Position numbers and translations under genes: made by a program
Notes under the pieces: generated by a model
What the model was told of the DNA's origin: nothing
What the model saw: the letters and a program-made list of their open reading frames with translations, nothing else
The model's database searches: none
NCBI RefSeq assembly: GCF_001625215.2
Contig: NC_030383.2
Location: 56,906,949-56,970,948, forward strand
Length of the DNA: 64,000 bases
Direction: 5' to 3'
From: Daucus carota subsp. sativus
Taxonomy: Eukaryota; Streptophyta; Magnoliopsida; Apiales; Apiaceae
In this document: piece after piece, positions 47,643 to 58,241 of the stretch
Layout of the letters: each line of letters opens with the position of its first letter
Position numbering within the stretch: position 1 is the stretch's first letter

Positions 47643-49490
47643 AAACCTGTAAATTGAGGATTTATGTAGCAGTGGCAGCTACAACTGGAGTTTGAAGTTA
47701 CTGGATTATAATTGCTGACATACTAAAACTGTGAAATTGCTTTAATGTACTTTATTAGGTCAGTAATAACTTGGTTTTTCTTGTACTGGTGCTTCAAATT
47801 TTTTTTTCCCAATAAGATGTGTATTGTTTATCAGACTTCTGTATACAGTATCCTACTGGCCAAAGGCCTCGTACACAATCATATGTGTAGTACTGAAAAG
47901 GCGTAAATAATTATTTCATTGTAAATTGATATGATTTCTCCTCGGATGATTTGTGCCTCCATTGTGCTTGTCAATTTTGCGTGCACCTCACCTGAGTCGG
48001 AGAAATGGCACATTGTAGCACCTTGACTAGGTGAAGAGATGTACTCTGCATATCTTGACTAAGCGCAAAGATCACAACATTATGAAATCTTAGGAGGGAA
48101 ACTATGTCAATATATTGAAATTCCTACACTCAGGATTCATTTACTGACTGTGCCAAAACTACGGAAGAATTATTTAATTCAACATTATCAAACCAGGTTA
48201 TAATTAATCTACAGAATTTTATATTGCTCTGATATATATATTTCTCACGTGCTGAAAGTCTTGTTTTACCAATGAAGATACAGTCCGATTTAGATAAGTT
48301 GCATATGCAGATGATATTAAAGAAAGTGACCATTCTTCCTCATGGCCTTGCAGTATATTATAGCTTTGATCATTATCTGTTTTTCAGACTACAGGCAGGA
48401 ACTTGCTAACCTTCATGTTATCTCAGTATTCAAAACATACCAAGAGAATCTCATATTTAACTGAAGCAAATCTTTTAATCTTTTTATTTGCAACAATTCA
48501 CCAGTCAATACTTAAACGATTTAATGAGAATCTCATTATCATTACAATAATTAAACAATGCCAAGAAAATCTTGAGGGCTATGAACTTGTTTTGTTGAAG
48601 TGCTTATGAGACTATGAATTCGTTTAGGGCCATCCATCTCTGTATCTACAAAAAAAAACTACAGATGAGTCTTACAGACAAACATATTCGTAGTCGTCCT
48701 CCTAAGCATTTCTAGAGTGGATGTAAAGTACATTTATGAACTTTACATTTAAAAAACTATGGTTCAACTTGAAACTTACAGGCCATTTTGAATGTGAAGT
48801 ACTGTATCAAGGCTTGCTGCTGACAATTACTCGAACTAAATCTCCAATATATTCTTCTCGCGTGTTGAAATCCTCTTCGGGTTTTGTATTACAAATGAAG
48901 TTACAGCCTGACTGAGATATGTTCCATATCAGATGATATTAAAGAAAGTGATGAAGTACATAAAACACAATTTTACAATTCAATCTGGAGCTTTCCCATG
49001 CAAGTAAGCAGCACACATCCAGAAATATATAGTATAAATTGGTCAAAAACGAAACATGTCAGATAATCATAATCCATATAGATTCAAACTATTGCCACGA
49101 GTGGTTATTATATACGTTTACCTCATGGCGTTGCAGCATATTATTGCAGGAAGGAGCTCGCTAACCTTCATCGTATCTCAGTACTTGAGAAATACAAAGA
49201 AAATCTCATATCTAATTGAAGTAAATCTCCCTATTAACAACAATTCTCCACACCCCAGATCTCAGAACTTAGCAAAAAAGATAAAAAATTCTGATATGAA
49301 TTTGAACCATTGTTATGACTTATAATTGTTTACGTGTTTCAATAGCCATGTTTCCTCATGGCCTTGTAGTTTTTGATTATTGTTTGTTGTTCAAAGCTGC
49401 AGCTATGCTAATCTTCATCTCATTTCAAATACTTCGTGAATACCAAGTAAATCATATACAAAATTGGAGGCATATCTAAGCCTTCTCTAT
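47643..49490. other. Spacer with duplicated NPP upstream fragments
   Basis: No intact gene. Block B (CCTCATGGCCTTGCAG ... CTAACCTTCAT...TCTCAGTA) occurs at 48333-48478, 49115-49231 and 49347-49476. Block A (TCACGTGCTGAAAG ... CAGATGATATTAAAGAAAGTG) occurs at 48236-48330 and 48851-48956, with a trace at 54283-54356. These are direct repeats left by repeated local duplication. Short open frames are not genes. Confidence 0.65.
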
Positions 49491-49497
49491 TTAACAG

Positions 49498-49567
49498 TAA
49501 TTAACCGAGCCAGAACATAAAAGCCAAGCTAAGCACTTGTTCATCAACAGCTCTCTCTGCATATATC
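49498..49567 (+). promoter_or_regulatory. TATA-like region and leader of NPP copy 2
   Basis: CTCTATTTAACAGTAATTAA (TATTTAA at 49498-49504) aligns with the TATA regions of the other copies. AAGCACTTGTTCATCAACAG followed by CTCTCTCTGCATATATC ahead of the ATG matches the leader of copy 1. Confidence 0.5.
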
Positions 49568-50955
49568 ATGGTTTCCCATTTCCGTTTACTTTGTAAGCCC
49601 ATTTTGTTCCCAACTGTACAACTTCGACAACTCTCTACCACTACTTTCTTCTTGTTAGCTGCTTGCCTCATTCTCTCAGCAGTATCTTCCTCTGCTTCCT
49701 CACAATCTTCAGTTCGAGCTTCCAGACCTTTACTTTCTCGCCCACTTAAAAGACTTGCTCACCCAGTTGTTATCTTGATCTCTTGTGATGGCTTTCGTTT
49801 CGGGTATCAACACAAGACACCTACTCCGAATATTAAGCGTTTGATTAGTCAAGGGACAGAAGCCGAAACAGGGCTAATTCCTGTTTTCCCAACATTAACA
49901 TTTCCAAATCATAACTCTATTGCCACTGGTTTGTATCCAGCTTATCATGGAATTGTTAGCAATTCTTTTCTTGATCCAATCACTGGTGATGCATTCACTC
50001 AGAAGAATTTTGATCCTAAGTGGTGGCTCGGGGAGCCATTGTGGGAGACTGTGGTGAATAAAGGCCTTAATGCTGCCACCTATTCATGGCCTGGCGCTGA
50101 GGTGAACAAAGGCTCTTGGACTTGCCCAAAACAATTTTGTTCACCTTTTAATGAATCTGTGCCTTTTGAGGACCGAGTCGATACAATCCTGAGGTATTTT
50201 GATTTGCCAACTAGTGAGATTCCTGCCCTTATGACATTATATTTGGAGGATCCGGATGCTCAGGGTCATAAGGTTGGACCTGATCACCCAAGTATCACTG
50301 ATGCTGTTGCTAGAATTGATAAGTTACTGGGGAGGATGATTGCTGGTTTGGAAAAAAGAAGGATCTTTGAAGATGTTCATGTGATTTTGGTTGGTGATCA
50401 TGGAATGGTTGGTACATGTGATCAAAAGTTGATCTTTTTGAAAGAATTAGCTCCATGGATTGAAATTCCAGAGAGCTGGATTCAGAGGTATACTCCATTA
50501 CTTTCCATCAGCCCGCCACCTAATGTCTCCGCGCTGATGTTGTTGCAAAGATAAACGAGGGACTGGAATCCGGAAAAGTTGGCAATGGGAAGTATCTGAA
50601 AGTTTATCTCAAGGAGAACCTACCTAGCCGGCTGCATTACTCAGACAGTGATCGAATAACCCCCATAGTTGGATTAGCTGATGAAGGATTTAAAGTGGAG
50701 ATGAACAAAACAGAAGCTAAAGAATGTGCAGGAGCACACGGGTACGACAATGCATTCTTTTCTATGAGGAGCATATTTATTGGCCATGGTCCCAGGTTCG
50801 CCAAGGGAGTAAAAGTCCCTTCTTTTGAGAACATACAGATATACAATTTGGTTACTTCAATCCTGAACTTACATGGTGCTCCTAACAATGGTACCTCATC
50901 TTTTCCTAAGACGGTCCTTTTGCCTCGTCGTAACAAAAAAATTCCAGTTTCATGA
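49568..50955 (+). pseudogene. NPP tandem copy 2, frameshifted
   Basis: Starts intact with a signal-anchor-like N-terminus (STTTFFLLAACLILSAVSSS) and keeps Asp74 (ISCDGFRFG), Thr111, DPDAQGHKVGP and VGDHGM. At about 50531-50534 one base is missing relative to the paralogues (GTCTCCGCGCTGATG here against GTCTCCCCGGCTGACG in copy 3), so translation ends at 50552-50554 after 328 codons. Downstream sequence is conserved in another frame to a stop at 50955, including GAHGYDN. The truncated product lacks the final metal-binding His, so it is probably inactive. FPNHNS replaces FPNHYS next to the nucleophile, an independent departure from the family. No GT/AG pair rescues the frame. The remaining sequence is well conserved, so the break is recent or a sequencing error. 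Confidence 0.85.
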
Positions 50956-52430
50956 ATTTCATAGCAGGGGCAGTTATAGCTGGAGTTTGAGGTTCAAGGT
51001 ATAGATGCTGATCTGTGATACTACATTCTACTGCAGATTACTGCCCTTCTAATGTTTTCGTCTCCCTTGTCATTTAGGCTTTGATAAATCACCGTATAAA
51101 TATGGTGTACTATTAATAATGCACTGCAATTTCCAATATATCATTCTGTTTACAATGTAACCTGATTAGGAACACAAAGCTAAGTAGTCTATGAGACCTT
51201 TTAAATCTTGAATATCTTTAAATATTTTTTTTGCAAAGATCAATAATATTAAAATAAATAAACAGAAGAAATACCGGTGACTATAGGCAACCAAAGAAAG
51301 AGCCATCAAGAGCACCAAACACGGGAAAGAACCATCCACACAAACCAAGTACATACGCAATAAGAACAGAACTCAGGCTCAGCAAGCAGTCCCACTACAA
51401 AATCATCAATCACTTTCATGGCTACCTATGGTACTCCAACTCTTTTATTTAGGTTGCCCTACCTGTGTCGGATACTTGTATTTTAATTCCATCGTGAGAA
51501 GAAAGAAAGAAGCAAGAATGGAATTAAAATACAAAAGATGCTTGATTTGCAAATCCCGAACAAACTCGTGTTTAATTTGAGTTCTATTGTTACTTTTTGT
51601 TAAGATGTCTAACTTACCATACTTGTTTACTACAGTAGTATACTACAATGTATCCTTGTACCGTGTCCAAAAATAGGACAATGTCCCGTGTCCCCGGTTT
51701 TCAAAATTTCCGAGTCTGACACTCGGATACGTGTCATGTGCGACACTCCTTACCCAAGTCTGAGTAACATAGGTGGCTACTTCTGTTACAGACTCCTGAG
51801 AGTACTTGCCATCATATATATCAGATCCAGATAAAATAAAATAAGTACCTCCAAGTCCTTCAACACTTTGGTTTCAAATTCCTGGTGAAATCATTTCTTA
51901 ACGATGTTATTCAGTTGTCTACAGTACTGTTCCATTGAAAAGACAAATACAGCCATCTCCAAAACTTTGCTAACCACCAAATACCTCTCGCTATCTCACA
52001 ACCTTTACAAGAGTTGCGTGTGTGAGCGTGTTCATTTTTTATTAGAAAGACGAGCTAACAAAGATTACCAGAAGGAGAAGATTAAACAAAAGAGGAAGTT
52101 TCTCCAGAGTTTTGGATCTTGCCTTCTGGCATAGAGTTTTCGATGTTGTCTTTTTATAATATCATTGATTCCTTCCTCCAAACATCGTTTTCAATCACAT
52201 GTAAAAGATGTTGGAAATATAGCATAAGATCCATCAGGGGCTTCCTCTAAAATCTTAAGGTTTCAGATGGACCGGTTTCCAACATGGTACCAGAGCTCTT
52301 GTTCAGCGGAGGCCTCAAGTTCGACTCTCCGTCACCCCCCGATATTCTCACAATATAACACCGCGGCACTATCAGTTACTATAATGTTTGGGTCATAGTT
52401 GTCAGATTTTTATTGGAGAAACATTCAAGC
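50956..52430. other. Spacer between NPP copies 2 and 3
   Basis: No gene seen. 51640-51775 contains CCGTGTCC/GTGTCGGATACTTG-like words ending GAGTAACATAGG, a dispersed plant repeat pattern. 52209-52300 is an LTR fragment (listed separately). Confidence 0.5.
52209..52345 (+). mobile_element. TRIM/copia LTR fragment with primer binding site
   Basis: TGTTGGAAATATAGCATAAG opens an LTR-like segment that closes GGTTTCCAACA, directly followed by TGGTACCAGAGC, a near match to the initiator tRNA-Met primer binding site (TGGTATCAGAGC), and then CTCAAGTTCGACTCTCC. No second LTR was found. The internal words resemble the fragments downstream of the GATA gene. Confidence 0.5.
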
Positions 52431-52433
52431 CTC

Positions 52434-52505
52434 CCACTATTTAATGACAATTTATCCCACCCCAAATCATAGGAACCGCCAAGAGAATTGTTCTCTGCAT
52501 TTACC
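52434..52505 (+). promoter_or_regulatory. TATA-like region and leader of NPP copy 3
   Basis: CCCACTATTTAATGACAAT (TATTTAA at 52438-52444) lies 68 bp before the ATG at 52506, and TTCTCTGCATTTACC immediately precedes that ATG as in copy 1. Confidence 0.55.
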
Positions 52506-53909
52506 ATGACTTCTAATACACCTCTGCTCACAAAGACCACATTACTACCAACTCAACACCCTGCAAAACCTCCATCAAAATCCAATGCCAGCAGTTTCTT
52601 GTTCTACGTTGCCTGCACCGCTATCACTGCAGCCTTCGTCTTCTTCTCTTTTACCTCGTCTTCTCTTCCTCCTCTTCACCCCTCCAGAATCCTACTTGGG
52701 CGCCAACTCAACAAACTTTCTCACCCCGTTGTTATCATGATCTCTTGTGATGGCTTTCGTTTCGGGTATCAACACAAAACACCTACTCCAAATATTAAAC
52801 GTTTGATTAGTCAAGGGACAGAAGCCGAAACAGGGCTAATTCCTGTTTTCCCAACATTAACATTTCCGAATCACTACTCAATTGCCACTGGCTTGTATCC
52901 GGCATATCATGGAATTGTTGCTAATTCTTTTCGTGATCCAAACACTGGTGAAACATTTAATAAGCAAAATTCTGACCCCAAGTGGTGGCTTGGGGAGCCT
53001 TTGTGGGAAACTGTGGCCAGTCAAGGCCTCAATGCGGCTACCTTTTTCTGGCCTGGCTCTGAGGTAAATAGAAGTTCTTGGACTTGCCCGTCAAAATACT
53101 GTAGAAAATTTAATGAATCTGTACCGTTTGAGGAGCGAGTTGATACAATTTTGAGTTATCTTGATTTGCCAGCTAGTGATATTCCTTCGTTAATGACAAT
53201 GTATTTGAACGATCCGGATGCTCAGGGTCACAAGGTTGGCCCTGATCACCCTCAAATCACAGAAGCTGTTGCTCACATTGATCAGGTGATAGGGAGAATG
53301 ATTAGTGGTTTGGAGAAAAGAGGGGTTTTTGAAGATGTTAATTTGATCTTGTTAGGTGATCATGGAATGGTTGGTACATGCGATCAAAGGCTAATCTTTC
53401 TAGAAGAATTAGCTCCGTGGATTGACATTCCAGAAGACTGGACCGAAAAATACAGTCCAGTACTTACCATTCGTCCACCACCTGACGTCTCCCCGGCTGA
53501 CGTTGTTGCTAAGATGAAGGAGGGACTAGAATCTGGAAAAGTTGGCAATGGCAAGTACTTGAAAGTGTATCTTAAAGAGAACCTCCCTAGTCGGCTGCAT
53601 TACTCAGATAATGATCGGATCACCCCCATCGTTGGACTAGTCGATGAAGGGTTTAAAGTGGAGATGAACGTATCAGAAGCTAAAGAATGTGCAGGAGCAC
53701 ATGGGTATGACAATGCATTTTTCTCAATGAGGACCATATTCATCGGCCATGGTCCTAGGTTTGCTAAGGGAGCGAAAGTGCCTTCTTTTGAAAATATTCA
53801 GATATACAATTTGGTGACATCAATCCTCGGTATAAAGGGTGCTCCTAATAATGGTACCTCATCTTTTCCTAATAAGGTTCTCTTACCCGCCGCAGCTAAA
53901 ATCTTCTAG
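52506..53909 (+). CDS. Ectonucleotide pyrophosphatase/phosphodiesterase (NPP), tandem copy 3, 467 aa
   Basis: Intronless paralogue of copy 1 with a longer N-terminus: about 30 polar residues, then a hydrophobic segment (FLFYVACTAITAAFVFFSF, about 31-49), suggesting a type II membrane anchor rather than a cleaved signal peptide. Active-site set is complete: Asp82, nucleophile Thr119 (TLTFPNHYS), Asp238 and His242, Asp285 and His286 (LGDHGM), His399 (GAHGYDN). I chose the ATG at 52506 because the leader word TCTGCATTTACC before it is shared with copy 1; an ATG at 52488 would add six residues. It is closest to copy 1 over the catalytic domain (for example the shared WPGSEVNRSSWTCPSKYCR). Confidence 0.94.
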   Translation: MTSNTPLLTKTTLLPTQHPAKPPSKSNASSFLFYVACTAITAAFVFFSFTSSSLPPLHPSRILLGRQLNKLSHPVVIMISCDGFRFGYQHKTPTPNIKRLISQGTEAETGLIPVFPTLTFPNHYSIATGLYPAYHGIVANSFRDPNTGETFNKQNSDPKWWLGEPLWETVASQGLNAATFFWPGSEVNRSSWTCPSKYCRKFNESVPFEERVDTILSYLDLPASDIPSLMTMYLNDPDAQGHKVGPDHPQITEAVAHIDQVIGRMISGLEKRGVFEDVNLILLGDHGMVGTCDQRLIFLEELAPWIDIPEDWTEKYSPVLTIRPPPDVSPADVVAKMKEGLESGKVGNGKYLKVYLKENLPSRLHYSDNDRITPIVGLVDEGFKVEMNVSEAKECAGAHGYDNAFFSMRTIFIGHGPRFAKGAKVPSFENIQIYNLVTSILGIKGAPNNGTSSFPNKVLLPAAAKIF

Positions 53910-54356
53910 TTTCGGGTTGTCATGGCAGTGGCAGGCTGGCAGCTAGAGCTGGAGTTTCAGGTTGCTGCAGTATAATTGCAGATACACTGGAACTCTATAA
54001 TAATTTACTGTGCTTTATTAAATTAATAATGCTTTGGCTTGCCCCTGTAAGTGAGTGTTTCAAGTTCTTATCAACAATATCTCGAAATAAATTAGCCAAA
54101 TGACACCTTAATAAAAGTGAATTACTGGAAACTAAAATGGTTTCTTTAAAATTTAGATTACAGCTAAAATGACCAGATCATAATCCAAAGATAGCATATA
54201 AGTTATTTTGAATTTTCAGGGCTTGCTGCAGATCTCCCCCTGCTGGAAACCATATTAAACAATTCTTCGTTTTCTTTTGCCAATATTTATCTTCTCACCT
54301 GCCTTTTTGTGTTTCATATTGCAAATGAAGTTATGTTGTGTTTGTGTTCCGAGAGT
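53910..54356. other. 3' flank of NPP copy 3
   Basis: Includes a presumed 3' UTR similar to copies 1 and 2 (CTGGAGTTT.AGGTT). At 54283-54350 a trace of duplicated block A (TTCTCACCTGCC...CAAATGAAGTTA) is cut by the hAT element. Confidence 0.5.
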
Positions 54357-55075
54357 TAGGGGTGTCGATGGATCGGATTTGGATCGGATCGGCCTTGATC
54401 CATATCCTGATCCATTAAATTTTTTCGGATTCGGATCGGATTATAGCCGGATTTTTTACAACATGATCCATATCCGGATCCGTAGGATAACGGATTTTCG
54501 GATCGGAGCTCCGCTCCATGTATATTTTTAAAAAAATTCCATTATTTGTATTTAGAATTTTCAGATGGCAGAAAAATTTCCGCAAACAAAACAAAAAATA
54601 GAGTTACACGCCCAAACTTGCACAAACTAACAATGTCATTATATAACTAAGATGTCTTATAACACTCTTAATAGTTAACAGTAGACCAGGAAACTGTCTC
54701 ATGTTCTGAATTTAAATCATATAGTAAGTTCGGGGATAACATCTTAAATCCAAACATGCATTTTAAGATATTTCACATCTCAGAGATATTTCACACAAGT
54801 GTAAGTCTGTGTATTAGTTTTACTTTTATTTACTTATATATATATATTATATTAGTTAAGTAATATATATAAATATAAAAATATATAAATATAAATAAAT
54901 AAATATATAAAGTCGGATCGGATTTTTTTCGGATTGGATCGTATTAAATCCATATCCTATACATATCGGATCGGATTTTTTTCGGATCGGATTTATTTTA
55001 GGTGATCCATATCCGCTCCGTTAGCTCCTAGATCGGACCGGGTCGGACCGGATATCCGCTCCATTGACAGCCCTA
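54357..55075. mobile_element. hAT-superfamily non-autonomous element, 719 bp
   Basis: The ends TAGGGGTGTCGATGG and CCATTGACAGCCCTA are inverted repeats, and a perfect 8-bp target duplication CCGAGAGT flanks them (54349-54356 and 55076-55083). Both subterminal regions are full of GGATCGGAT-type repeats. The interior is AT-rich and non-coding. Confidence 0.92.
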
Positions 55076-55083
55076 CCGAGAGT

Positions 55084-55846
55084 GTCATATTTTATTTGAT
55101 GGGTTTTTTAACAGTATATGACGATTTTATCATATCTTTAATTAATTTTTTTTAATCATATTTAGATGATCTTGTTTTAATATCTAGAAGTAATTTTTAC
55201 TTCCTCCTCCTTTTTGTCTCTCTTCTTCTTCTTTTGACGGATCTGGGGATCAGTGCTTTTAGCCGGATTTCTTTTAAAATTTTGTTGTCTAAACTTCATA
55301 GACCATCTCTACATGACCTTTCATTAGAGAATGTATAATTTTTTGAATGCAGATTTTGCGGTTTATTTGTCTTATTTCTAATATTAAGATTTTTTTCAAA
55401 ATTTATGTGTGACATTTCTATATGTCTTCTATTTTCTTCTATGAAAAAAATCAATAATGTATTTCAATATAATTAATTGACATGAAAGTATTATTAAAAA
55501 AATAACTCAATCTTTGATATCTTTGAATCTGGAGAAACTCATGACGCAATACTCTTCCCCTACGTCTTTTATTTACTTCCACTAAAATATTAGAGAATTT
55601 TTAAAGAAGTCTAGATATTATTCATATTCAATGAATATGAAAAATAATAATTACATTAATATTTTTAAATTTTAATAAAATTTTTATAATTATCAATTTA
55701 AGTGAATAAAAAATGATCGGAAACAAAAGAATCGAAACAAGAATAATGATACCAAATGTTGATGCTTTGTGTTTGGAACTCAAACTTCGAAACGGATTTA
55801 CTTAAATAACCATTAAATAATAGGATTTTAATTTTACACTACCCCG
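55084..55846. other. Intergenic, no gene seen
   Basis: AT-rich spacer between an hAT element and a SINE tail. Confidence 0.5.
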
Positions 55847-55855
55847 ATTCTTCTG

Positions 55856-55883
55856 TTTTTTTTTTTTTTTGACAAATATGATA
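55856..55883 (-). mobile_element. 3' tail of a SINE split by a Helitron
   Basis: On the minus strand, ATATTTGTC is followed by 15 A residues (poly(T) at 55856-55870 on plus). It continues the SINE body at 58893-58991. The flank ATTCTTCTG (55847-55855) pairs with ATTCTTCAG (58992-59000) as the target duplication. Confidence 0.7.
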
Positions 55884-56059
55884 TCTACTTCTATATATTA
55901 AATGGAAACAAAGGGCAAAAAGAGCAAAGAAATTGGTGGTGAAATATCCACTATATCCTTTTATTACATGTAATTACAAAATTACCAGTATTACATTTAA
56001 AATTTTGTAATACTAGTAATTTTGTAATTACATTAGGGATCGCATTCTTCTATGGTGAG

Positions 56060-56613
56060 GGCCATAATGGTAATTTTACAAAGGACCAGGCTGGTGGTGA
56101 TTCGTCGCCTCTTTGGTCAGGTGAAGGAGCTCTGGGGTCTCGACATGGGGTTGGGTACTTGTCAGGAGGAGTTTGAGGCCATGTCGTAGGAAGAATATGA
56201 AGATTGGCTCTGGGAAGATGAGGAGATGGAGGAAGACAACAACGTGGAGGTGGTGGAGGTTTCTGATGACGACTCCGAAGAAGTGGACATGCTGTTGAAC
56301 GAAGTTGGGCAGCCTGGTTTCGGAGGCCGAAACTGAAAGAGAAGGCCCTTCATCTGTTGTGCTGAACCTAGGGTTAGCATGGTGGAGGTGGTGGTTTTTT
56401 TCTTTAGTTTGTTTAAGTTTTTTTATTAGTATGGTTAATAGTTAAGTGGTCTTTTGGTTGGTTAGCATCACACAGTTCATATCCTTGTGATATGTCTTAA
56501 TTTTAACTTTGGTTTAATTGGTTTTTGATCAAGTTCCTCTCCAGTGATGTAAGTCTTTGTAAAGATCCTGGGTTATTTATATTAATGAAATGTTGCTTAT
56601 CAAAAAAAAAATA
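56060..56613 (+). pseudogene. Retroposed coding fragment or truncated LINE 3' end
   Basis: A plus-strand frame reads VIRRLFGQVKELWGLDMGLG and, after a single TAG at 56187-56189, continues EEYEDWLWEDEEMEED and DDDSEEVDMLLNEVG to a stop near 56336. It is acidic and coding-like. It is followed by about 270 bp of T-rich 3' UTR-like DNA and TTGCTTATC plus about ten A residues (56604-56613). It could be a captured host gene fragment or the end of a LINE. The family is not recognised. Confidence 0.45.
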
Positions 56614-57054
56614 TTAATGCATTGACATAATAATTATCCATTCTAATTACACTTATCACTTACTTATGACCATTCATTACAAGAAAAATAAAATATTAAA
56701 TGCTAATAGAGTTAGTTAATTTACACAAAATAAATTTGTGTGAATTAAACTTCACATTTATTTAAGAGTTAAAAGCAAAATGTGTACTTGTACTATGCAT
56801 CTTATGCATTGTGTGTACCTTAAGTATAATTGGACACATTGTGTACCTGAACTATACAAATATGTGCAATGCGTGTGCTTCCGTCTATTTTTACTTTTTG
56901 CTAAGTCCGTTAAGTCTACTTTTCATTTCCCGTGCTGCTGCATGCTCGTCTCTGAGATCATTGAGCTCTTTAAACTCTAGTTAAAAAAAATTTACGATGT
57001 GGTTAATTTAATTTAATTAATTAAAAAGAATTTAATTATTAAAAATTTATAATT

Positions 57055-57265
57055 TTTTCCATCCCATTCAATTCTGAACATTTTTCCTCACTGCTCGACA
57101 CGCACTTTAATACTCTTATAAAGCACAACTCTATAATTTATTTTTAAAATTTTTCTTTATTTGAATAAAAATATAACATTTACATTTTTGTTTAGAAAAA
57201 AAATAAAAAAATAAATTATGAAACTAATACTTTACAAGAACATTAAAATGTGTACGCATCCCCGT
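57055..57265. repeat. Stowaway-like remnant
   Basis: ACTCTTATAAAGCACAACTC and surrounding words match the interior of the degenerate Stowaway at 42996-43226. The ends TCCATCCCATTCAATTCTGA and TACGCATCCCCGTCC are too decayed to pair well. Confidence 0.4.
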
Positions 57266-57876
57266 CCTTTAACATATAAAATTTGTTAAGTTTTTTTACA
57301 AATTAAAGAAATAAATTTTCCCAAATATCGACTCGCCGAATAACCAACCATTTTAATCCACTGCTAACTAGCTAAACTTTTTTCAAAAACTCATGGTCTT
57401 CATCTTTAACTATTTTATTATTTTTTTTCTTCCATTATACATAAAAGCCGGTGAAGTTGCATTGGAGTGAAAGAGAGGAAAGGGGAGGTATATATAGAGA
57501 GGAGTTAACGGAAGTTAACTAGAATTAACGGTGGTACACACATTGCTCCTAATTCAATAGTTGGAGTACATAATATGTTCAATTGATAGTTTAGGTACAC
57601 AAAATGCACATAGAGCATACTTTAAATACACACTATACATTTAACTCTTTAATTATATATCATGTAAATTCAACAATCATAATACTAAATAAGATCTCCC
57701 TATTCCCATTTTATTTTGAAAAATTATATTATTTTTTTTACATGCGCATATATTTTGAATTATTTTCAATTATAATTTTCTTTGCATATGCGGATACCTC
57801 GAATTAAAGATCTCCATTTTTTTAAACATGATTTTCAATTTTCAATTTTTTGGTGTATAATCGAAGTTGTCACCAT

Positions 57877-58241
57877 TTTGCCTCGAGTTAGGTCGAGTTT
57901 TATTGGAGTTAGGCTCATGTTATATCCAACTAATATTTTTAACTCGAAGTGTAGGTACTCGACCGAGTTACGGGTCAAGTCAGCCAAATTTAAGAATATA
58001 TTTTAAAAACTAACTATTAAACAAATAATCGCATATAAATTGTCAAAAAAATAAATCGATTTTGCCTCGAGTTATGTCGAGTTTTATCAGAGTTAGGCTC
58101 AAGTGATATCCAATTAATATATTCAACTCGAAGTGTAGGTACTCGACCCAGTTGTCGGTCAAGTCGGTCAAATTTAAGAATATTCTAAAAATTAACTATT
58201 AAACAAATAATCACGTATAAATTGTTAAAAATATAAATCAA
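57877..58241. repeat. 184-bp tandem duplication
   Basis: The unit starting TTTTGCCTCGAGTTA and ending in AAATTGT.AAAAA.ATAAATC is present twice in tandem, with a period of 184 bp and roughly 90% identity by eye. Each unit carries several CTCGAGTTA/ACTCGACC words. It lies inside the Helitron. Confidence 0.8.

Noticed and set aside
50555..50955. Separate 86-codon gene downstream of NPP copy 2
   Set aside because: It is the frameshifted C-terminal part of the same NPP gene.
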